In this document: positions 13,901 to 22,266 of the stretch, piece after piece
How the letters are laid out: each line of letters begins with the position of its first letter
Numbering within the stretch: the stretch's first letter is position 1
Source of the DNA: Yamagishiella unicocca
Taxonomy: Eukaryota > Chlorophyta > Chlorophyceae > Chlamydomonadales > Volvocaceae
Length of the DNA: 64,000 nt
Direction of reading: 5' to 3'
Assembly: GCA_003116995.1 (NCBI GenBank)
Contig: BDSL01000078.1
Coordinates: 310,001-374,000, forward strand
Notes under the pieces: generated by a model
Told to the model about the DNA's origin: nothing
The model's input: the letters and a program-made list of their open reading frames with translations, nothing else
Databases searched by the model: none
Program-made: the position numbers and the translations under genes

Positions 13901-14537
13901 GCAGGCAGGCAGGCAGGCAGGCGGGAGGCAGGGCGGGAGGCAGGGGGCCAGGGAGGCAGGCAGGCGGTTGTAGGGACTGGCCCCAGGTGGGTATGGCGGA
14001 AGGCAGGAGGGTCAGGAACGGAGGAGGTGCTCTGAGGAGACATGCCCTGTGCTTTGTTATGAGGGCGGCGAAGGGGCGCGTCCGGGATACATTCCAGGAC
14101 GGGGGCGAACGAAGTGGGCTGCGTCAGGCTGCGGCGGCTTCGGGGGTTTACAGGCGCGGCGGACTGATAGTTTGTGAGATGACGCCACAGCATAGCAAGG
14201 GCTCATGGTTCGCGCGCGCCCGATACCGGGGGCGTACTGCGCCGCACCCGTCGAAGTCGCTGTCCAGGAGGGTTGTCCGATCGCGTACAAGCAGCATCTC
14301 CACAGGGCCCGACGAATTGGCTAGTCCAGCTACTAAATCTGCGCCTGAGTACAGCGCAAGGAGCTGCTGCTGGCCAAGCACTGCGTTCACAAGTCCTGCG
14401 ACAAATGGCAGCAGCAGCGCCCTTGAAGCCCCATGTAGGGATGCTCCCCTTTTAAGTGGCATCCAAGGAGCCCGGAACACTTCAGAAGCGTGGCAGACGG
14501 CGTTGCAGACTTGAACCAATGCTCTGCTGGACCACAA
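5569..14537 (-). CDS. Receptor-like TKL-type protein kinase A
   Basis: Single-pass membrane kinase, paralogous exon by exon to kinase B at 54460-61243. Supported minus-strand exons: 14248-14537, 13800-13889, 12886-12990, 12439-12518, 11848-12085, 10979-11243, an exon starting at 10871 (end unresolved), kinase N-lobe from about 9760 down to 9305, 9091-9165, 8825-8881, 8433-8495, 7788-7806, 7209-7249, 6456-6510, 6073-6186, 5569-5754. Order: N-terminal hydrophobic leader, ectodomain (PVVLSRNVTV; C-x11-CW-x5-YED; C-x7-C-x8-C), membrane span followed by RRRRQRRR, glycine loop LGKGAYGRVYEG, VAVKV lysine, HRDLK, DFG, PAYVAPE, and a C-lobe ending CWEKDPMRRP. Exons between 13800 and 12990, and between the membrane and N-lobe exons, are unresolved. 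The 7209-7249 and 6456-6510 exons do not join in phase; the Asp-Val of the expected DVYSFG is missing. Ligand and substrate are unknown. Confidence in family is high, in exact structure moderate. Confidence 0.85.
7555..7605 (-). repeat. Intronic dispersed repeat F1 (partial copy)
   Basis: Reverse-orientation fragment containing AACGGTTTTTTTCGGGCATC, then CACGGGTCTCCCTCGAAC, inside a kinase A intron. It matches the CCGTTT and GAGGAAGACCCGTG blocks of family F1, described under the copy at 34011. Confidence 0.6.
7925..7975. repeat. (GAT)n microsatellite
   Basis: Uninterrupted TGATGA trinucleotide run, with further GATGATGATG clusters on both sides (7850-8010), inside the kinase A intron between the PAYVAPE and DFG exons. 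Confidence 0.95.
11455..11512 (-). repeat. Intronic dispersed repeat F2
   Basis: Contains GGCCGTGGATTCGCGGATTC followed by TCTTATCAAA, the reverse complement of the F2 core GAATCCGCGAATCCACGGCC. It lies in the kinase A intron between exons 10979-11243 and 11848-12085. Other copies: 47240 (+), 46448 (+), 61880 (+), 50088 (-); weaker ones at 42549, 44610 and 42290. Confidence 0.65.
11530..11728 (-). repeat. Two F1-related fragments
   Basis: Two adjacent reverse-orientation stretches contain ACATCAAGTTCTCCACCATG and ACATCAAGTTCTCCAGCATG, equivalent to the 3' block CATGCTGGAGAACTTGGTTG of F1. The second continues to TTACCCACGGATTTCCTC. Both lie in a kinase A intron. Confidence 0.55.
13165..13212. 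repeat. (GGT)n microsatellite
   Basis: About 16 near-perfect GGT units inside the kinase A intron region. On the minus strand it reads as polythreonine or polyhistidine in open frames, which I do not treat as coding. Confidence 0.95.
13722..13775 (+). repeat. Intronic dispersed repeat F1
   Basis: Reads GGTTTCGAGGAAGACCCGTG, then ATAAACCATTTAGAAG, antisense to kinase A and about 25 bp from the splice donor of exon 13800-13889. Same family as 34011, 43618, 45880, 47785, 48770, 55035 and 60742. Confidence 0.7.
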
Positions 14538-14628
14538 CAGCCTGACGCTATTGCTGTGTCATGTCGCTTGGAACTTGGACAATCAAGAAGGCTTCCATCT
14601 TAGAGGACTCCCTGCCGCGATTTCATTG

Positions 14629-14857
14629 TGAGTATTTCGGGAATGGCTATAGATATAAGGCCTGCACTAAGAGTGAACCACGAATGGCGGTACGACCATC
14701 GGGCCCTTGTGGCCGTTAGGTAACGGGAAGCTGAGGACAGGAGGATCGCTCTCGTCGCTACATTCGCTCTCACCAAGATAGCGAATTAACGGCTCTTACC
14801 CAACGTCCGAGTGGCTATGACCGGGGAGGAGCCAGTCTAAGTCGGCATCATCGCGAA
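14629..14857 (+). repeat. Split direct repeat A1 (left terminus)
   Basis: 229 bp beginning TGAGTATTTCGGGAATGGCT and ending GGCATCATCGCGAA, identical over its full length to 21991-22219. It defines the left end of the element, 92 bp from the kinase A start codon. Confidence 0.95.
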
Positions 14858-15310
14858 GTCCATCGGCACCTATATCGCGAAGTTATTCAGTGGCAGTCTG
14901 CGGTCGCACACGGGCTCGACACCTTTGAGGTTCTTCCTCGAACTCTGCACGTCTTCGCGCCATGGTAAGTGGCGGGGCGAACACGGGGTGGGACTTCCGG
15001 GAGGCCAGGCGGCTGTTGCCGGCCGCGCGCCGAGGACGCAGCCGCGCAAGGTGGTTTGGCGGGTCGTGATAGGCGGGGGCTAAGGGGACAGCTAGAGGGA
15101 GGGGCAGGCCGTTAAGAACTCGTGGGCCCAATAGCTTGGGACGGGAGATGGTGGTGAATCGAATGGCGCCCGGGGATCGCGACGCCCGGACCCAGGATAG
15201 AGTAGTGTAGGAATTTATTAGGTAGTAGGCAGGCTTGGGTGGGCCGCTATCGGAGCTTGAAGCCATGGAGACGTGAGGCTGGCGGGGCGCCACGTGGCGT
15301 CCCTGCTCGT

Positions 15311-16830
15311 AGCCCGGTGGGCCGTCGGAGCGCGGCCTGGTGTGCTCATTTCGCTGACTTGTTTGTTGTATGATGTATTTGCCTTGCTTGTAGACCTGTG
15401 GGCTGGTGGTTATTGTAGCCCGGTGGGCCCGTCTGGCGAGTGGCCCGGCGGGCCCGTCGGGCGTGGCCCTTGAGGGCCTGTGCGCTTGTCGCCCGGTGGG
15501 CCTGTCTTGCTAGTAGCCCGGTGGGCCTGTCTTGCTCGTAGCCCGGTGGGCCTGTCTTACTTGTAGCCCGGTGGGCCTGTCTTGCTTGTCGCCCGGTGGG
15601 CCTGTCTTGCTCGTAGCCCGGTGGGCCTGTCTTGCTCGTAGCCCGGTGGGCCTGTCTTGCTCGTAGCCCGGTGGGCCTGTATTGTTTGTCGCCCGGTGGG
15701 CCTGTATTGTTTGTCGCCCGGTGGGCCTGTCTTGACTGTCGCCCGGTGGGCCTGTCTTGCTTGTAGCCCGGTGGGCCTGTAATGCTTGTAGCCCGGTGGG
15801 CCTGTCTTGCTCGTAGCCCGGTGGGCCTGTCTTGCTCGTAGCCCGGTGGGCCTGTCTTGCTTGTCGCCCGGTGGGCCTGTCTTGCCTGTCGCCCGGTGGG
15901 CCTGTCTTGCTTGTAGCCCGGTGGGCCTGTCTTGCTTGTAGCCCGGTGGGCCTGCTTTGCTTGTAGCCCGGTGGGCCTGTCTTGTCTGTAGCCCGGTGGG
16001 CCTGTCTTGCTCGTAGCCCGGTGGGCCTGTCTTGCTTGTAGCCCGGTGGGCCTGTCTTGCTTGTAGCCCGGTGGGCCTGTCTTGCCTGTAGCCCGGTGGG
16101 CCTGTCTTGTCTGTAGCCCGGTGGGCCTGTCTTGCTTGTAGCCCGGTGGGCCTGTCTTGCTTGTCGCCCGGTGGGCCTGTCTTGCTCGTAGCCCGGTGGA
16201 CCTGTCTTGCTTGTAGCCCGGTGGGCCTGTCTGGCTCGTAGCCCGGTGGGCCTGTCTTGCTTGTAGCCCGGTGGGCCTGTCGTTTCTGACGCCCGGTGGG
16301 CCTGGTGGGCATGTCGCCCGGTGGGTCCATGCTGATCGCCCGGTGGGCCCGTCTTGCGTGTAGCCCGGTGGGCCTGTCTTGCTTGTCGCCCGGTGGGCCT
16401 GTCGTTTCTGACGCCCGGTGGGCCTGTCTGGCTTGTCGCCCGGTGGGCCGCCTTGCCTGTAGCCCGGTGGGCGTGTCTCCCGTGGCGCCCGGTGGGCCTG
16501 CCTTGAGAATAGCCCGGTGGACCGGCCCGGCGTGTCGCCCTGTGGGCGCGGTCGGGCGTGTGGTCCGGTGGGCAGTTCGGTCTCAGGACCCGGGGCGCGG
16601 TCGGGCATGTGGCCCTGTGGGTCTGGCTGGCTGGTAGCCCGGTGAGCCTGTCTGGCGGGGTCCGGTGGGTCAGCCGCGCGCGGCCGAGCACGCCGGCTTG
16701 TGAGTCGCCCGGTGGGCCGTTCTGTCGGGTCGCCCGGGGGGCCGGTATTGCGAGTGGCCCAGTGGGCCTGCAGGCCGCGGCCCGGTGGGCGCGGTCTGGC
16801 TTGTAGCCCGATGGGCAAGGTTTAGCGGGC
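15311..16830. repeat. 25-bp satellite array in the retrotransposon leader
   Basis: The unit is CTTGCTTGTAGCCCGGTGGG plus CCTGT (25 bp). It is regular from about 15489 to 16300 (over 30 units) and degenerate on both sides. The minus strand is stop-free in three frames (490, 393 and 257 codons); since 25 is not a multiple of three, each frame reads a 25-residue collagen-like period rich in GPPGY and RPTG. There are no initiation or homology signals for a protein, so I treat the array as noncoding leader DNA. Confidence 0.9.
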
Positions 16831-17146
16831 GCCCGGTGTATCCGTCCTGAGGATAGCCCGCGGGCTGCGGGTAGACCGTGGGCCGGTCCGGCTTGGCGCT
16901 CCGTGAGCGAGCCTGGTGGGCCGGCTGGAGGGTCGGCCAGTGAGCCCCGCGGGAAGTGGCCCGCGGGCGCAGTCGATTGCAGAGCGGGAGCGTCAGTCTC
17001 GCGGGTTGCACAGTCACTGACAGGAGTGCCGGCCGCTGCGACTGCAGGGTAGGGACGAGGCTACGCCTGAGCGTACGCCCAAGGCCAAGTCGAAATCTGG
17101 TCATCGGTCGCACAAGCAGCCGGCTGGGCCGGAGGGGGCGGGAGGG

Positions 17147-19168
17147 GTGCTCGCACCGCCTAACCCGCCACCAGGAGGTCAAGGCCGGGTGGGAGCTCAG
17201 GAGCGAGCGCGTGTCGGTGACACGGATAGCGCGGCGGGGCGCCGCCTTCGCGCGATGTTACGAGGTCCGGCGCCGGATATCCCGGAGGACGTGGCGGGAG
17301 GCCCCTCACGTGTGCCGGCCGCGGCTGCGCGGGAGGGGGCGGAGCCCGGGGGCGATGCAGACGGGGCGGGTCTGGCTGCGCGGCAACCCGTGGGGGTGGC
17401 TCGCGGGTCAGGGGAGGATGTGCAGCTGGTGGGGTCGTTCTCCGCCGCGGGCGGTCAGGCCCGGGGACCGGAGCAGCAGGAGGCCGCGGAGCTCGGGGTT
17501 TTGAGGCAGGAGGCTCTGAAGAGGCCTAGGGAAAGGGTAGCCGTTCCGCCGGAGCGAGGGGCGTTGCCGCGGTTCCGGTCGTCAGCTAGTTCCGGGAACC
17601 CTAGGATGGAGGCTCGTTCGGAGCGGAGGATGGGGGAGCCGGGGGTGAGGATGGGGGAGCCCGAGGAGGGCCTACAGGAGGCGTGGGCAGCGGCGGCGGT
17701 CGCAGTTCGCGCGCAAGAGCGGCTGCAGCGCGAGTTTGACGCGTACAAAGTGGCGGTGCGTGCGCCACTGGTTGGGACAGGTCTAGGTGCAGAAGGCAGG
17801 GCGGACGAGGGGCCGCGAGCCGACGGGGCGGGAAGGGACGCCCCGCCGCGAGAGGAGTTAAGGGGCGGCCCGGCTACCCTCGGTCTGGGAGGCGGCCCGG
17901 CGGCGTTGCGGCGGCCGGGCATTTTGATTCCGATGGAGCCCTCGGTTGCATCGGTCGATCGGGCGTGGCTGGTGCCGTACGAGCCGGCACACGTGGAGGA
18001 TGCCACTCGTTACGCGAGCACGTACCACACGGCTCGCGATATGGTTACGGTGGCGGCTATCTATAGCCGCCATGCGGAGGTGGCGGTGGGAGCGCTAGGC
18101 GGTGCGGCCGGGGTGGATACCGAGGTTGCGAGGGCGGCAGAAGTGTTCGGATACTGGCTCACAAACCAGGTCCGGGGGCCGCTGACGTCGGCCGGGATCG
18201 AGCTCGATCGTGTGTTGTTCACGTGCTCGGGCGGGGCGCCTGTGCGGCAGCCGGAGTCGTGGCTGGGTGAGGGCAGGCGTTTCGTGGCCGAGGCGGTCGA
18301 GAGTGTGAAGGCCACCCAGGCGTCGCCACGACCCCTGGTGGGCATGGCCCGGATGGTGGGTGACCTTCTGGCGCAGGGCAATCCCGGACAGGCTGTCCTG
18401 ACTCAGGTGGTCGCCGCGGCCACACCCCCGGGATCCGAGGGGCGGTGGCCCCGATTCCTGGGGCGGTTGGTCCAGGAGTGGGGACCGACAGGGGATGCCT
18501 GGCCGGTTCCCACCGTCGCTGAGTGGACGGAAGGGGGTAGCCCCTTTGTGATCTCGTTGCTACGCCTGCTAGCAGCTATCAAGCGGACTCATGGCTACCT
18601 CGTGCGGCAGCTAGATCGGGAGGCGGAGGGGATGCCGCGGGCGGCGGCGTGGCCGAGTTCCAGCGGGTTTTTGACCGCGGGCCCTAGTGGGTCGTTGGGT
18701 GGGCCGCCGCCAGTGGGCCGGCCCGGGCCGTTCCCGCCTCCCAGCTTGGGCGTGGGCCGGGAGGATCGGCAGCCGGCCGTGTCTTATGGGCTGGGCCGCC
18801 ACCTGCACGGCGAGGGGGGTCCCCGGCCAGCGGGGTCCGCGGTCACGGCTCTGAGCCCGGCGGGCCGTATGGGGATGCCGCGCGAGGAAAGGCCGCCGCG
18901 GACCGCCGACGAGGGGTTGCGCGCGAAGGCGCAGGCGAGTTTCGTGTTGCCCCGTTGGGGGGACCTGCCTCAGGTCACCTTCGACGACTATTTTCAGGCC
19001 GCCGTCGCCAATCGTTGGTGCTTCGCCCACGCGGGCATATGTGGGGGTGACCTCGGCGCGTGCAGGTTGCCGCGCTGCATGCGGGTGCACCCCCCCCGCG
19101 AGGTGATTCTCCAGGAAGTGTCCAAGGCCATGGTGTCGGCGCCGCACCGGGTACGCCCCGGGGGTTAG
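17147..19168 (+). CDS. Retrotransposon ORF1, Gag-like protein
   Basis: A 673-codon frame between the satellite-bearing leader and the RT ORF, the Gag position in DIRS-group elements. The first third is Arg/Gly/Glu-rich and low in complexity. The middle (roughly residues 260-480) has a folded-protein composition. The C-terminus has a Cys/His cluster, CFAHAGICGGDLGACRLPRC, that may be a zinc-binding nucleic-acid motif but is not a canonical CCHC knuckle. The stop lies inside a candidate intron (19151-19254), so the spliced product would lose the last five residues and continue into ORF2. The role in packaging is inferred from position; I cannot assign a Gag family from sequence alone. Confidence 0.75.
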   Translation: MLAPPNPPPGGQGRVGAQERARVGDTDSAAGRRLRAMLRGPAPDIPEDVAGGPSRVPAAAAREGAEPGGDADGAGLAARQPVGVARGSGEDVQLVGSFSAAGGQARGPEQQEAAELGVLRQEALKRPRERVAVPPERGALPRFRSSASSGNPRMEARSERRMGEPGVRMGEPEEGLQEAWAAAAVAVRAQERLQREFDAYKVAVRAPLVGTGLGAEGRADEGPRADGAGRDAPPREELRGGPATLGLGGGPAALRRPGILIPMEPSVASVDRAWLVPYEPAHVEDATRYASTYHTARDMVTVAAIYSRHAEVAVGALGGAAGVDTEVARAAEVFGYWLTNQVRGPLTSAGIELDRVLFTCSGGAPVRQPESWLGEGRRFVAEAVESVKATQASPRPLVGMARMVGDLLAQGNPGQAVLTQVVAAATPPGSEGRWPRFLGRLVQEWGPTGDAWPVPTVAEWTEGGSPFVISLLRLLAAIKRTHGYLVRQLDREAEGMPRAAAWPSSSGFLTAGPSGSLGGPPPVGRPGPFPPPSLGVGREDRQPAVSYGLGRHLHGEGGPRPAGSAVTALSPAGRMGMPREERPPRTADEGLRAKAQASFVLPRWGDLPQVTFDDYFQAAVANRWCFAHAGICGGDLGACRLPRCMRVHPPREVILQEVSKAMVSAPHRVRPGG

Positions 19169-19254
19169 GTCGCTATCGCCAGGGGGGTTCGGACAGGCCG
19201 CGTGCGGCGTCGGACGTGAAGGCTTAACCCCTCTTGCGCGGGCCCGCCTTGCAG
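19151..19254 (+). other. Candidate intron fusing Gag to Pol in frame
   Basis: Donor CACCGG/GTACGC, a branch-like GGCTTAACCCC and acceptor CGCCTTGCAG/GTCC enclose 104 nt. Removal joins Gag codon 668 to the ORF2 frame at phase 0 and deletes the Gag stop. Intron boundaries match the style of host genes in the window. Splicing is inferred, not shown. Confidence 0.6.
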
Positions 19255-21738
19255 GTCCCCGCGGGTGGTATGGGTGGGACCCTGGTAGGGGCGGGACGGG
19301 GAAACGGGTGGTCGGACTGGTTGGAGATGGTTGGCGCCGATCCGGAGGAAGACTCGGACGCGGAGCCAGCAGAAGCGAGTGAACTGATCGAGGCCCTGGC
19401 AGACCTAGTCGTGGACCCGCTGTGGGTACCGGACAGGCGGGTGTCAGCGTCGGCTCCGCTTGTAAGACCAGTTTCGCCAGTCAAGGTTCCCTGTCCCGCC
19501 CCCGAAGGGCCTGCGAATGAAGCACCAGCCAGGCAGCTGCTGCACGACGCCTGGGCTCGCATGCAACAGCTTGGGCACGCCTTTGCCAGCGAGGACACGC
19601 CAGACGCGGAGTACGAGGCCCAGTTAAGGGCGGTGTGCCCGGACCCCGATCAGTTTCAGTCGGGCCGGTTGCAGCGCCATGCCCACGTGTGGGAGGAATT
19701 TTTGGAGATGGCAGGAGACGGGAAGATATCGGAACCGGGCCGGGCGGTGCTCCGGATGATTCGTGACGGAGTGCAGCTAGACTTCGTGGGAGTGTGGGGG
19801 CCCGGGCACGATTCGGCCCCGCACAGGCAGGAGAAGCTGCGTATCGTCAAGCAGATGTTAGGGCAAGCTCAGCCCGGCATAAAACCCGAAACCCTGCTAG
19901 AAGGCCGCGTCCCTCACCCCGTCAAGTTTCCCAACCACCTGAGCGCGGAGGAGCACGCGGCGTTCGTGACCGCCGAGATTAGCAAGGCGATGGGGCAGGG
20001 GGCGGTGCGTCGCTGGGAGGGGCCGGCGGCACCGGTTGTGATCAACGGGCTACGGGTGGTGGTACAGCCCGATAAGCTACGCCTCTGCATGAATCCCATG
20101 TACATCAATCTCTTCATGCGCTACCGGCCGTTGAAGTATGAGAGGATCACGGACATGATGCACTACGTACAGCCGGGGGATTATCTGCTGGCCACGGATG
20201 ACAAGTCGGGATACTGGCAGCTGGCCATGCACCCCGATTCGTACCGCTACCTGGCCTTTGAGTGGCAGGGGGAGCTCTTCTACTGGCCCCACATGCCCTT
20301 CGGTATTGCGCCCGCTTGCCGGCTGTACACGGCCATGAAGCTGGAGGTATTCCGACCGTTGAGGCAACGCTCGGCGCGCCTAACGTTCTTGATCGATGAT
20401 GTGGCGTGCGTGGCAGGATCCCGAGGACAGGCGAAGTTCCTAGGGCGGACCCTGATACAGCTGCTTAGCGCGCTGGGGTTCACCCTGAGCTTCAAGAAAT
20501 GCCGGATGATCCCGGCTCAGAGGCTGCGTTTCCTGGGCTTCATAGTAGATGCGGCCGCCCAGGCCTATGAGGTGCCAGCCGATAAGGTGGCGGGACTCGC
20601 GGGGCTCGTGGCGGAGTTGCGCGCGTTGCCCGAGGTGGGCATGAGGCAGGTGGCGCGGGTGGCGGGTAAGATCATGTCGATGAGCCTGGCGGTAGCGATG
20701 GCACCCTTGCATAGCCGGTTAGTGGGGTTAGCTCTGCGGGGCAAGGCTTCATGGGATGCCGCGGTGGGCGATCCGGCCAGCTGCCTGGACGCGGCGGAGG
20801 TGTTTTTGCAGTTGTTGACGGTCAAGAATGGCCGGACCTGGTGGCGAAAGGGCCCTGCGTTGGTGCTCCGGGTGGCGGGCGACGCGTCGGAGACCGCGTA
20901 CTCCGTGTTCTTGCCCGGGGGAGAGGTGGGCAAGGAGGAGGTGATCGTGCCGTTTACCCCGGCGGAACAGGCCCGGATGAGGGCGGGGACGTACAGCAGC
21001 ACGGAGCGGGAGCTGCGGGCCATCCGGCTGGCCGTGCAATGGCTGGCTCAGCGTCACCCTCGGCTCATCCAGAACCGGCGGGTGCAATATCAGACGGATA
21101 GCATGGCGGCGCAACTGTGCGTGCTAGGCCTGAAGGGCCGGGGCCCCTGCCTCCAGCAGGTCGCCGACATCTTTCGGCAGTGCGCCGCGACGGATACGGA
21201 GATAACCGTGGTGTGGTACCCGCGCACGGAGCTGCAGCAGCAGCATGCGGACGAGCTCAGCAAACAGCGGGATCCCTCGCAATGGAGCCTGAATGCCCGG
21301 GTGCTGGCGCAGGTGTTGCGTTTGAGCAGTCTGCAGGGCAGGGAGCCTCAGCTGGATTGCTTTGCGGATGCGGCAACCACGGTTGTGGCCGGGCGTTTCT
21401 ACTCCAGGAGCTGGAACCCTGATTGCTTAGGCGTAGATGGCCTGGCGCAGAGTTGGGAGCCGCTGCCGAACCAGCCCCGGCCGCTGCTCTACATCTACCC
21501 CCCGTTCGCGTTGGTGGGGGCAGTGGTCCGGAAGGTCGCGGAAGAGCGCCCGGACTGCATTCTGATACTACCCCGGTGGCCACGATGGTGGCAGGCAGCC
21601 CTCGTACGGCTGCCTATTCGAGAGGAGTTAGAGCTGCCGCACTGCGAAGATTTGCTGGTGCCCGGGCCGGCGGCGGGCACCATTGGGTCGCGTGCGCCTC
21701 AGTTCCGGATGATGGCCTATGTGGTCTTGTGGGAGTAG
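19234..21738 (+). CDS. Retrotransposon ORF2: reverse transcriptase, RNase H, methylase-like tail
   Basis: The frame is open from 19234 (a TTG codon). The first ATG is at 19270; otherwise translation would enter from Gag by splicing at 19255. Residues below count from 19234. RT: PDKLRLCMNP (about 279-288), motif A LATDDKSGYWQL (Asp322), PFGIAPA (about 355), motif C FLIDDVA (Asp388-Asp389; first position Phe rather than Tyr). RNase H: AGDASETA (Asp550), SSTEREL (Glu591), QTDSMAA (Asp622), HADELSK (Asp673), so all four acidic residues are present. The tail from about 705 (LDCFADAA, YPPFALVGAVVRK, LILPRWPRWW) resembles the conserved region after RNase H in DIRS elements, often linked to a Dam-like methylase. 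No frameshift or internal stop. Confidence 0.92.
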   Translation: MRGPALQVPAGGMGGTLVGAGRGNGWSDWLEMVGADPEEDSDAEPAEASELIEALADLVVDPLWVPDRRVSASAPLVRPVSPVKVPCPAPEGPANEAPARQLLHDAWARMQQLGHAFASEDTPDAEYEAQLRAVCPDPDQFQSGRLQRHAHVWEEFLEMAGDGKISEPGRAVLRMIRDGVQLDFVGVWGPGHDSAPHRQEKLRIVKQMLGQAQPGIKPETLLEGRVPHPVKFPNHLSAEEHAAFVTAEISKAMGQGAVRRWEGPAAPVVINGLRVVVQPDKLRLCMNPMYINLFMRYRPLKYERITDMMHYVQPGDYLLATDDKSGYWQLAMHPDSYRYLAFEWQGELFYWPHMPFGIAPACRLYTAMKLEVFRPLRQRSARLTFLIDDVACVAGSRGQAKFLGRTLIQLLSALGFTLSFKKCRMIPAQRLRFLGFIVDAAAQAYEVPADKVAGLAGLVAELRALPEVGMRQVARVAGKIMSMSLAVAMAPLHSRLVGLALRGKASWDAAVGDPASCLDAAEVFLQLLTVKNGRTWWRKGPALVLRVAGDASETAYSVFLPGGEVGKEEVIVPFTPAEQARMRAGTYSSTERELRAIRLAVQWLAQRHPRLIQNRRVQYQTDSMAAQLCVLGLKGRGPCLQQVADIFRQCAATDTEITVVWYPRTELQQQHADELSKQRDPSQWSLNARVLAQVLRLSSLQGREPQLDCFADAATTVVAGRFYSRSWNPDCLGVDGLAQSWEPLPNQPRPLLYIYPPFALVGAVVRKVAEERPDCILILPRWPRWWQAALVRLPIREELELPHCEDLLVPGPAAGTIGSRAPQFRMMAYVVLWE

Positions 21739-21863
21739 GTCGACGGATCGTTACGTACGAGGCCGGGCACGCTATGGGCTGAGGCGTGTGACCAGGCTGT
21801 ATGGAGGGGATAGGCGGAGGGATTCTCTCGGCGGGGCCGGGGCCGCCCGGGGCGGGGTAGCGT

Positions 21864-21992
21864 GGCGGGATAGAGAAGCGTGGAGGTTACAGGATTGGAG
21901 CGATCCAGTCGGAACTCCGCTCTACCGCGCGGATTCGCGCCACACTAATTCAGTCTCGTACGGTTGGACGAGTGATTCGCACTTCTGCAATG
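21864..21992 (+). repeat. Split direct repeat B1 (internal)
   Basis: 129 bp beginning GGCGGGATAGAGAAGCGTGG, identical to 23795-23923. Its last two bases, TG, are also the first two bases of A2. Confidence 0.95.
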
Positions 21993-22219
21993 AGTATTTC
22001 GGGAATGGCTATAGATATAAGGCCTGCACTAAGAGTGAACCACGAATGGCGGTACGACCATCGGGCCCTTGTGGCCGTTAGGTAACGGGAAGCTGAGGAC
22101 AGGAGGATCGCTCTCGTCGCTACATTCGCTCTCACCAAGATAGCGAATTAACGGCTCTTACCCAACGTCCGAGTGGCTATGACCGGGGAGGAGCCAGTCT
22201 AAGTCGGCATCATCGCGAA
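21991..22219 (+). repeat. Split direct repeat A2 (internal)
   Basis: 229 bp identical to A1 at 14629-14857, joined directly to B1. The B1-A2 block reproduces the junction that would form if the two element ends were joined in a circle. Confidence 0.95.
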
Positions 22220-22266
22220 ACCCGCCCTCCCACCCCTCACGCGATGCACCCCGCCGGCGCCCCGGG

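Noticed and set aside
15346..16818. A 490-codon minus-strand frame with collagen-like GPPGY/RPTG repeats
   Set aside because: It is the 25-bp satellite of the retrotransposon leader read in one of three equally open frames; no gene context.
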